Shown: positions 51,874 through 62,203 of the stretch, one piece after another
How positions within the stretch are numbered: position 1 is the stretch's first letter
How the letters are laid out: each line of letters begins with the position of its first letter
DNA from: Stomorhina lunata
Lineage: Eukaryota > Arthropoda > Insecta > Diptera > Rhiniidae
Assembly (NCBI GenBank): GCA_933228675.1
Contig: OW121741.1
Span: forward strand, 22,969,724-23,033,723
Direction of reading: 5' to 3'
Length of the DNA: 64,000 bases
Position numbers and translations under genes: made by a program
The notes under the pieces: generated by a model
Seen by the model: the letters and a program-made list of their open reading frames with translations, nothing else
Databases searched by the model: none
What the model was told of the DNA's origin: nothing

Positions 51874-54030
51874 AAAATAGACTCAGATATAGACTAAGAC
51901 TTAGACTAAGAGATAGATTAAAAAATAGACTAAGACATAGACTTAGACATAGATATAGATTAAGACATAGAGTTAGACATATAGAAAGACATAGACTAAG
52001 ACAAAGACTATGACATAGACTAAGACTAAGATATAGACTAAGACATAGACTAAGACATAGACTAAGACATAGACTAAGACATAGACTAAGACATAGACTA
52101 AGACATAGACTAAGACATAGACTAAGACATAGACTAAGACATAGACTAAGACATAGACTAAGACATAGACTAAGACATAGACTAAGACATAGACTAAGAC
52201 ATAGACTAAGACATAGACTAAGACATAGACTAAGACATAGACTAAGACATAGACTAAGACATAGACTAAGACATAGACTAAGACATAGACTAAGACATAG
52301 ACTAAGACATAGACTAAGACATAGACTAAGACATAGACTAAGACATAGACTAAGACATAGACTAAGACATAGACAAAGACATAGACTAAGACATAGACTA
52401 AGACATAGACTAAGACATAGACTAAGACATAGACTAAGACATAGACTACGACATAGACTTAGACATAGACTTAGACATAGACTAAGACATAGACTAAGAC
52501 ATAGACTAAGACATAGACTAAGACATAGACTAAGACATAGACTAAGACATAGATTAAGACATAGACTAAGACATAGACTAAGACATAGACTAAGACATAG
52601 ACTAAGACATAGACTAAGACATAGACTAAGACATAGACTAAGACATAGACTAAGACATAGACTAAGACATAGACTAAGACATAGACTAAGACATAGACTA
52701 AGACATAGACTAAGACATAGACTAAGACATAGACTAAGACATAGACTAAGACATAGACTAAGACATAGACTAAGACATAGGCTAAGACATAGGCTAAGAC
52801 ATAGACTAAGACATAGACTAAGACATAGACTAAGACATAGACTAAGACATAGACTAAGACATAGACTAAGACATAGACTAAGACATAGACTAAGACATAG
52901 ACTAAGACATAGACTAAGACATAGACTAAGACATAGACTAAGACATAGACTAAGACATAGACTAAGACATAGACTAAGACATAGACTAAGACATAGACTA
53001 AGACATAGACTAAGACATAGACTAAGACATAGACTAAGACATAGACTAAGACATAGACTAAGACATAGACTAAGACATAGACTAAGACATAGACTAAGAC
53101 ATAGACTAAGACATAGACTAAGACATAGACTAAGACATAGACTAAGACATAGACTAAGACATAGACTAAGACATAGACTAAGACATAGACTAAGACATAG
53201 ACTAAGACATAGACTAAGACATAGACTAAGACATAGACTAAGACATAGACTAAGACATAGACTAAGACATAGACTAAGACATAGACTAAGACATAGACTA
53301 AGACATAGACTAAGACATAGACTAAGACATAGACTAAGACATAGACTAAGACATAGACTAAGACATAGACTAAGACATAGACTAAGACATAGACTAAGAC
53401 ATAGACTAAGACATAGACTAAGACATAGACTAAGACATAGACTAAGACATAGACTAAGACATAGACTAAGACATAGACTAAGACATAGACTAAGACATAG
53501 ACTAAGACATAGACTAAGACATAGACTAAGACATAGACTAAGACATAGACTAAGACATAGACTAAGACATAGACTAAGACATAGACTAAGACATAGACTA
53601 AGACATAGACTAAGACATAGACTAAGACATAGACTAAGACATAGACTAAGACATAGACTAAGACATAGACTAAGACATAGACTAAGACATAGACTAAGAC
53701 ATAGACTAAGACATAGACTAAGACATAGACTAAGACATAGACTAAGACATAGACTAAGACATAGACTAAGACATAGACTAAGACATAGACTAAGACATAG
53801 ACTAAGACATAGACTAAGACATAGACATAGACTAAGACATAGACTAAGACGTAGACTAAGACATAGACTAAGACATAGACTAAACATAGACTAAGACATA
53901 GACTAAAATAGATATAGACTAAGACATAAAGTTAGATATAGACTTAAACATAGACTTATAGATGGACTGAGACGTAGACTTCATACTAAGGCAGGACTAA
54001 GCCATGAACATTACATGGACTATGAGATAT
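51874..54030 (+). repeat. 12-bp satellite, array 3 (direct)
   Basis: About 175 copies of GACTAAGACATA. The core from about 52030 to 53870 is very uniform, with a few marked units (CTACGAC near 52448, GGCTAAG twice near 52780). Both edges (51874-52020 and 53885-54030) are heavily mutated, with 6-bp phase steps. The 673-codon LSLC frame is a repeat artefact. Confidence 0.98.
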
Positions 54031-55431
54031 AGTTAGGATAATCTATATATTGATAGTTTTCAGAATCCGTTTGCCAATTATTGGAATAATAACTAAAATT
54101 AGACCCTTAATTTAATCCTTAGAGTATACAATAATTATCCTTTACTGGCTATAAATTTCGTTACATTTTCAAGAAATATTCAAAGAGCCGTTCAATATTA
54201 CAGATATTTTTTTCGTGATTTTCACTCCTTAATCAAATATCACCCCATGTGTAATATATGAAATTAGAATGTCTAAACCTGAATAGTCCCATAGTCCTGA
54301 GGTAACAATTAAAAAGGCGTCAACACTTGTTAATAAATCATGATTGTTGGTTTATTGTTTAGTCGATTTTTCTTTCGATATTTAACATTTTGATATGAAT
54401 GACTTTACATGATTCCGAAAAAATTTTTCATTGTCGGTAAAATAAATATAAATATTATAAGTTAAAGAACAAGGTCATTTTCATTATTAATTTATTTTAG
54501 TGTATAAGTATATAAATATTTCAAATACCAACGTATACATTTCAATATGTCAAAGTCATAATGATTATTAATGAAAAACAGCAGGCACAGTGGGGTAGGC
54601 GGGGGTAGAAAGATAAAAATCAAAAGTTGTTATTTGTTTTTTCAACAACATTTTTCTTCCTATTTAGTTGTTGTTGTTGTTTTTGTTGCTGCTATATTAT
54701 ATAATTCGTAAGCACCATGAGGTGTCCTTTCATTTGTTCTTTGTAACGAAACATTAATAAAAACTATTAATATTTGTTTTCCTGTATTCAAATATTTGTA
54801 TTTTATTTCTATAATTTATTTCGTTTATGGCTAAATTTGTTGAAGGGAAATGAACAATTAAATGTATAAAAAAGGCGCGTTAAAATTATAATTTTATTTT
54901 CACTTACAATGTGTTTCCGGGCCTGTTTGTTTGGAGTCCTGTGCTAAAGTATACATTTTCAGTTTATTGCTCCAATTTATGAGGAACCTCAAAAAGATAC
55001 CAACCAAACCATACCATCATTGCGACCGACAAAACGATTTTCTTTTTTTTTTTTCGGTACAAGTTTATTAGTCAAGTTAATGAGTTTGTTTTGGAAAATA
55101 AAGGAAAGAATGAAACTGAACATAAAGTACACACTTAATTTCATTTCTTAATTATGACTTAGTTATTGCTGTTGTCGTAAATTCTATTCATTTCCTTTTG
55201 AAACAACAGCGAAAGTCCTTTAGACTGTGTTTACTTTGCTCCTTCGTTTCCTAAGTCAACATTTTTGTTGGCTTTGTCTTTTTATTTCTAGGATGAAGAA
55301 ATGACTGACTGCTTGTCTTTGGTGTTGTCCCGAGTGTTTGTTTAGTATCTAAGTCAAGAGCATGTAAGCCAGTTTTTTTATCGGGGAAATGTATTTAGTT
55401 GAAAGGCCTTTTAGCTGAATCTTAGTTCTAT
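54031..55431. other. A+T-rich unique spacer, no gene called
   Basis: About 1.4 kb. A 58-codon open stretch follows an AG at 54961 (ATTTTCAG then TTTATTGCTCC), but it runs through a T tract and ends without a splice donor, so it is not called. Confidence 0.5.
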
Positions 55432-57560
55432 ACAGAATCTTTTATCAAATTTTTCTATAGAAAATTCTTTTATCAAAAATTTTTATATACAAAAGTTTTC
55501 TATCAAAAATTTTTCTATACAATTAATTTTTCCATACAATTTTTATTCAAAATTTTTCTATAGATAATTTTTTTATCAAAAATGTTTCTATAGAAAATTC
55601 TTGTATCAAAAATGTTTCTATAGAAATTTTTTTATCAAAAATATTTCTATAGAAATTTTTTTTATCAAAAATTTTTCTATTGAAAATTTTTTTATCAAAA
55701 ATTTTTCTATAGAAAATTTTTTATCAAAAATTTTTCTATAGAAATTTTTTTTATCAAAAATTTTTCTATAGAAAATTTTTTTGTCAAATATTATTTTACA
55801 GAAAATTTTTTAATGAATTTTTCTATACAACATTTTTTTTATCAAAAATTCTTCTATAGAAAATTTTTTTGTCAAAAATTTTTATATAGAAAATTATTTT
55901 ATCAAAAATTTTTCTATACAATTAATTTATCTTTACACTTTTTGTAAAAATTTTTCTATAGATATTTTTTTATTAAAAAATTTTCTTTAGAAAATTTTTT
56001 TATCAAAAATTTTTCTATTGAAAATCTTTTTATGAAAAATTTTTATATAGAAAATTCTTTTGTCAAAAATTTTTCCATATACAATTTTTTTATCAAAAAT
56101 TTTCTATACAATTTTTATTAATAATTTTTCTATAGATAGTTTTTTTATCTAAAATTTTTCTATAGAAAATTTTTTTATTAAAAATTTTTTTATCAAAAAC
56201 GTTTTTATCAAAAATTTTTCTATAGAAAATTTTTTATCAAAAATTTTTCTGTAGAAAATTTTTTTATCAAAAATTTTTCTGTAGGAATTTTTTTTATCAA
56301 ATACTATTTTACAGAAAATGTTTTAATGAATTTTTCTATTCAACATTTTTTTATCAAAAATTCCTCTATAGAAAATTTGTTTATTACCATTTATTTTATA
56401 GATTTTTTTTTAAATTTTTTTATAAAAAATTGTTTTTTAAAAAATTTTTCTGTAGAAACATTTTTGATAAAATAATTTTTAATAAGAAAATTTTCAACAG
56501 AAAATTTTTTGGTAAAAAAATTTCTATAAAAAAATTTTCTATAGAAAAATTTTATTATAGAACATTTATTTATTAATGGAAAAGACAATTTTTTGTTAAA
56601 GGCCAATCAATATTTTTTTCAAAACTTTTTTTATAGCTAATTTTTTTTATCAACAATTTTCCTATAAAAATTTTTTATCAAAAATTTTTGTATAGAAAAT
56701 TTTTTTATTAAAAATTTTTGTATAGAAAATTTTTTTCATTAAAAATTTTTCTATAGACAAATTTTTTGAAACATTTTTTATCAAAAATTTATCTACAGAA
56801 AATTTTTTTTATCAACAATTTTTCTATCAAAAATTTTTCTATAGAAAATATTTTTATCAAAAATTTATTTGATGCAAAATTTTTTTATCAAAAATTTTTC
56901 TATACAAAATTTTTTTTCTATCAAAAATTCTTCTAAGAAAATTTTTTCTTCATCAAAATTTTTTTATCAAAAATTTTTCTATAAAAAAATTGTCTATAGA
57001 AAAATTTTCAAAAATTTTTTTAGAAATTTTTTTTTTCAAAAAGTTTTCAATAGAAAATTTTTTTATTATTATTTTTTTATTGATAAAAAAATTTTGACAA
57101 AAAAAATTTGCATAAAAATTTTTGATAAAAGTTTTGTGTAGAAAAATTTTTGTTAAAATTATTTTCTATAGTGAAATTTTTGATAAAAATATTTTCTATA
57201 GAAAAATTGTTGGTCTTATCAAAAAACTATTTATTACAATAATAAATAATTGTAATAAATTGGGATCTTTGTGCAATACACTACAGTAAAGTTTTTTAAT
57301 TAAATGTTTGATGTCCCAAAATTTTTGAAAAATCTTTTTAGAATATTTTTTTATGAAAAAATTTTCTATGCAATTTTTTTTTTATCCAAATTTTTCTATA
57401 GAAAATAGTTTTATCAATAGTTGTTTTATAGAAAATTTTTTATCAAAAATTTTTCTACAGAATGATATTTTTATCGAAAATTTTTCTATTGAAAAATATT
57501 TTTATAGTAAAATATTTTTATCGAAAATTTTCAGAGAAAAATATTTTTATCAAAAAATTC
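55432..57560 (-). repeat. 29-bp palindromic minisatellite, distal block (mostly inverted)
   Basis: Units read TTTTTATCAAAAATTTTTCT then ATAGAAAA, the reverse complement of the unit at 40.5-46.0 kb. Copies are old and length-variable. At about 57000 the orientation changes to the direct form (ATTTTCTATAGTGAAATTTTTGAT and following copies, to 57215). Unique sequence at 57216-57330 is followed by a few more inverted copies to 57560. Lysine/phenylalanine-rich frames (56391-56606, 56869-57141, 57353-57616) are shadows of the repeat. Confidence 0.9.
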
Positions 57561-58644
57561 TCCAAAAATATTCCCAATTCGGTTACATTTGTTTAAATGT
57601 TCTTTTACAAAAATAATAGTATCATGGCAAAAATGTTAGAGATTTCTTTACTCTCTCGAACCATATATTTTGTTGCTTTAAAAAGGATTTTGTTTCTTGC
57701 ATATTTTGTTTAAAACTTTTCTTTGATAAAGCGGCACCAATCGATTTTGTTAACAACCAATTCTCAACTAAATAAATGATTTTAATACTCATTTTCTCTT
57801 ATTTCATTATTGTATTCAGGATCGTAATATTTACGAAAATTACAAAAGGTCTTTGGCTTCTGGTGGTACATACTGCCTATATTTGGTTATATTCAAAGAC
57901 CCAGGTCTCAGGTAAGGTACTTGTTTCGGTGTTAGTAAGTGGTCATTGAGCATTGGTCGTCAGTTGTAAGTCAGTTTGCAAACATCTTCTCGATTCATAG
58001 CTTGTGCATAAAATTGAATGCTGCTCTTATGTAGGAACGAGGAACTAACAAGAGTAGGTCTTGATACGTTTAAGAGTGGGTTAATATTTAAATGGTTTTA
58101 ATATAAATACATGCTATGGCCGTAAAGAGATTAGGAATTAAAAATTATTGGCTTTGTAGGCCTTCGGCTTATTAGATTACATTCTCTTGAGTTAAAGATA
58201 AAAGTAACTAATTTAAGTTATTTTAATTACAACATACAAAACATCGCAGATCGCTGCTATATGACGTTGACAAAAGGTAAAAGAAAGCTTATCTCATATA
58301 AAAGTTAACGCCATTCGCACAAAATGCTATAATAGGCCTTTAAAAATCTCTCCAATTTAAAGGCCTACTTTTTTACCCTCTGATTTGTTATACCTGAATA
58401 GTATAGGATTTTATCTTTATAAGTCATTTATCTATTTGAATAAGTGGGAGGGAAACGAAGTGCAAATATTATGATTTTGATAAATGACTAAAATTCTTTG
58501 TAAGTATAACCCTCCATCTCTCAAAGATAGATGAGGCCATAAACATGTCTATTAATTAGGCAATGATTTATATACATATGAGCCAACAAATATGTTAAAA
58601 GTATTTAACCCATTTTAATCGACTATTTTTTTAAATATCCAAAA
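57561..58644. other. Unique spacer holding a candidate exon
   Basis: About 1.1 kb, less A+T-rich than most spacers between 57820 and 58090. Apart from the candidate exon listed separately, no structure is seen. Confidence 0.5.
57820..57911 (+). CDS. Candidate 92-bp internal exon, protein unrecognised
   Basis: A pyrimidine-rich tract (57791-57817, CTCTTATTTCATTATTGTATT) ends in CAG at 57817-57819, and 92 bases later comes CAG|GTAAGG (57909-57916), close to an ideal fly donor site. Between them the first frame is open for 30 codons, with the central stretch KRSLASGGTYCLYLVIFKDP; the second frame is also open and the third stops at once. G+C is about 37 percent, above the surroundings. The length (2 modulo 3) would change phase across the exon. 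I do not recognise the protein family. No partner exon is visible in the window, so a chance match to splice consensus is quite possible. Confidence 0.25.
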
Positions 58645-61600
58645 ATTCTTCCCTATAAAAAATGGAAATTTTTTAAATTTCTTATAAAAATTTCCTATAA
58701 AAATAGGAAATTTTGATAAAATTTCCTTTAAAAATAGGAAAGTTTCATAAAATTTTCTGTAGAAATAGAAAATTTTGACAAAATTTCCTCTAAAATAGAA
58801 AATTTTGATAAAATTTTCTGTAAAAATAGAAAATTTTGATTTTCTATAAAAATAGGAAATTTTGATAAAATTTCTTATAAAAATAGGAAATTTTGAAAAA
58901 TTTCCTATAAAAATTGGAAATTTTGATAAAATTTTCTATAAAAATTGGAAATTTTGATAAAATTTCCTATAAAAATAGGAAATCTTGATAAAATTTCCTA
59001 TAAAAATAGGAAATCTTGATAAAATTTCATATAAAAATAGGAAATTTTGATAAAATTTCATATAAAAATAGGAAATTTTGTTAAAATTTCCTATAAGAAT
59101 AGGAAATTTTGTTAAAATTTCCTATAAAAATAGGAAATTTTGTTAAAATTTCCTATAAAAATAGGAAATTTTGTTAAAATTTCCTATAAAAATAGGAAAT
59201 TTTGTTAAAATTTCCTATAAAAATAGGAAATTTTGTTAAAATTTCCTATAAAAATAGGAAATTTTAAAAACTTCCTATAAAAATAGCAAATTTTAAAAAT
59301 TTCCTATAAAAATAGGAAATTTTGAAAATTTCCTATAAAAATAGGAAATTTTGAAAATTTCCTATAAAAATAGGAAATTTTGAAAATTTCCTATAAAAAT
59401 AGGAAATTTTGAAAATTTCCTATAAAAATAGGAAATTTTGAAAATTTCCTATAAAAATAGGAAATTTTGAAAATTTCCTATAAAAATAGGAAATTTTGAA
59501 AATTTCCTATAAAAATAGGAAATTTTGAAAATTTCCTATAAAAATAGGAAATTTTGAAAATTTCCTATAAAAATAGGAAATTTTGAAAATTTCCTATAAA
59601 AATAGGAAATTTTGAAAATTTCCTATAAAAATAGGAAATTTTGAAAATTTCCTATAAAAATTGGAAATTTTGAAAATTTCCTATAAAAATAGGAAATTTT
59701 GAAAATTTCCTATAAAAATAGGAAACTTTGAAAATTTCCTATAAAAATAGGAAACTTTGAAAATTTCCTATAAAAATAGGAAATTTTGAAAATTTCCTAT
59801 AAAAATAGGAAATTTTGAAAATTTCCTATAAAAATAGGAAATTTTGAAAATTTCCTATAAAAATAGGAAATTTTGAAAATTTCCTATAAAAATAGGAAAT
59901 TTTGAAAATTTCCTATAAAAATAGGAAATTTTGAAAATTTCCTATAAAAATAGGAAATTTTGAAAATTTCCTATAAAAATAGGAAATTTTGAAAATTTCC
60001 TATAAAAATAGGAAATTTTGAAAATTTCCTATAAAAATAGGAAATTTTGAAAATTTCCTATAAAAATAGGAAATTTTGAAAATTTCCTATAAAAATAGGA
60101 AATTTTGAAAATTTCCTATAAAAATAGGAAATTTTGAAAATTTCCTATAAAAATAGGAAATTTTGAAAATTTCCTATAAAAATAGGAAATTTTGAAAATT
60201 TCCTATAAAAATAGGAAATTTTGAAAATTTCCTATAAAAATAGGAAATTTTGAAAATTTCCTATAAAAATAGGAAATTTTGAAAATTTCCTATAAAAATA
60301 GGAAATTTTGAAAATTTCCTATAAAAATAGGAAATTTTGAAAATTTCCTATAAAAATAGGAAATTTTGAAAATTTCCTATAAAAATAGGAAATTTTGAAA
60401 ATTTCCTATAAAAATAGGAAATTTTGAAAATTTCCTATAATAATAGGAAATTTTGAAAATTTCCTATAAAAATAGGAAATTTTGAAAATTTCCTATAAAA
60501 ATAGGAAATTTTGAAAATTTCCTATAAAAATAGGAAATTTTGAAAATTTCCTATAAAAATAGGAAATTTTGAAAATTTCCTATAAAAATAGGAAATTTTG
60601 AAAATTTCCTATAAAAATAGGAAATTTTGAAAATTTCCTATAAAAATAGGAAATTTTGAAAATTTCCTATAAAAATAGGAAATTTTGAAAATTTCCTATA
60701 AAAATAGGAAATTTTGAAAATTTCCTATAAAAATAGGAAATTTTGAAAATTTCCTATAATAATAGGAAATTTTGAAAATTTCCTATAAAAATAGGAAATT
60801 TTGAAAATTTCCTATAAAAATAGGAAATTTTGAAAATTTCCTATAAAAATAGGAAATTTTGAAAATTTCCTATAAAAATAGGAAATTTTGAAAATTTCCT
60901 ATAAAAATAGGAAATTTTGAAAATTTCCTATAAAAATAGGAAATTTTGAAAATTTCCTATAAAAATAGGAAATTTTGAAAATTTCCTATAAAAATAGGAA
61001 ATTTTGAAAATTTCCTATAAAAATAGGAAATCTTGAAAATTTCCTATAAAAAGAGGAAATTTTGAAAATTACCTATAAAAATAGGAAATTTTGAAAATTT
61101 CCTATAAAAATAGGAAATTTTGAAAATTTCCTATAAAAATAGGAAATTTTGAAAATTTCCTATAAAAATAGGAAATTTTGAAAATTTCCTATAAAAATAG
61201 GAAATTTTGAAAATTTCCTATAAAAATAGGAAATTTTGAAAATTTCATATAAAAATAGGAAATTTTGAAAATTTCCTATAAAAATAGGAAATTTTGAAAA
61301 TTTCCTATAAAAATAGGAAATTTTGAAAATTTCCTATAAAAATAGGAAATTTTGAAAATTTCCTATAAAAATAGGGAATTTTGAAAATTTCCTATAAAAA
61401 TAGGAAATTTTGAAAATTTCCTATAAAAATAGGAAATTTTGAAAATTTCCTATAAAAATAGGAAATTTTGAAAATTTCCTATAAAAATAGGAAATTTTGA
61501 AAATTTCCTATAAAAATAGGAAATTTTGAAAATTTCCTATAAAAATAGGAAATTTTGAAAATTTCCTATAAAAATAGGAAATTTTGAAAATTTCCTATAA

Positions 61601-62203
61601 AAATAGGAAATTTTGAAAATTTCCTATAAAAATAGGAAATTTTGAAAATTTCCTATAAAAATAGGAAATTTTGAAAATTTCCTATAAAAATAGGAAATTT
61701 TGAAAATTTCCTATAAAAATAGGAAATTTTGAAAATTTCCTATAAAAATAGGAAATTTTGAAAATTTCCTATAAAAATAAGAAATTTTGAAAATTTCCTA
61801 TAAAAATAAGAAATTTTGAAAAAATTTCCTATAAAAGTAGGAAATTTTGATAAAATTTCCTATAAAAATGATAAATTTTGATAAAATTTCCTACAAAAAT
61901 AGGAAATTTTGATAAAATTTCCTACAAAAATAGGAAATTTTGATAATATTCCTATAAAAATAGGAAATTTTGATAAAATTTCCTATAAAAATAGGAAATT
62001 TTTTTAAATATTGTATAAAAATAGGAAATTTTGAAAATTTTGTATAAAAATAGGAAATTTTGAAAATTTTGTATAAAAATAGGAAATTTTGAAAATTTTT
62101 TATAAAAATAGGAATTTTTAAAAATTTTCATATAAAAATAGGAAATTTTGATCATTTCCTATAAAAGTAGTAAATTTTGAAAATTTTCATTAAAATTAGG
62201 AAA
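58645..62203 (+). repeat. Hairpin minisatellite, 29-bp core with 31-bp edges
   Basis: Units contain TTTCCTATAAAAATAGGAAA. At the edges (58645-59270 and 61808-62000) the linker is GATAAAA or GTTAAAA, giving about 31 bp. In the core the linker is GAAAA, giving exactly 29 bp. The edges are diverged and the core is nearly uniform. The minus-strand frame at 61952-62155 (YFYMKIFK-type) is a repeat artefact. Confidence 0.97.
59312..61770 (+). repeat. Homogeneous core of perfect hairpin units
   Basis: About 85 units of 29 bp. Each is one G, then AAAATTTCCTAT, a loop AAAA, then ATAGGAAATTTT, so all bases but the G and the loop are in a perfect 12-bp stem. A rare variant CCTATAATAATAGG sits at about 60441 and 60760, exactly 319 bp or 11 units apart, which indicates block duplication. 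Confidence 0.95.

Noticed and set aside
49884..53887. 188-codon RHRL frame and 673-codon LSLC frame
   Set aside because: Same arithmetic effect in the other two 12-bp arrays.
54962..55150. Open stretch of about 58 codons after an AG (FIAPIYEEPQKDTNQ...)
   Set aside because: Weak pyrimidine tract before the AG, runs through a T tract and ends in a stop without a donor site.
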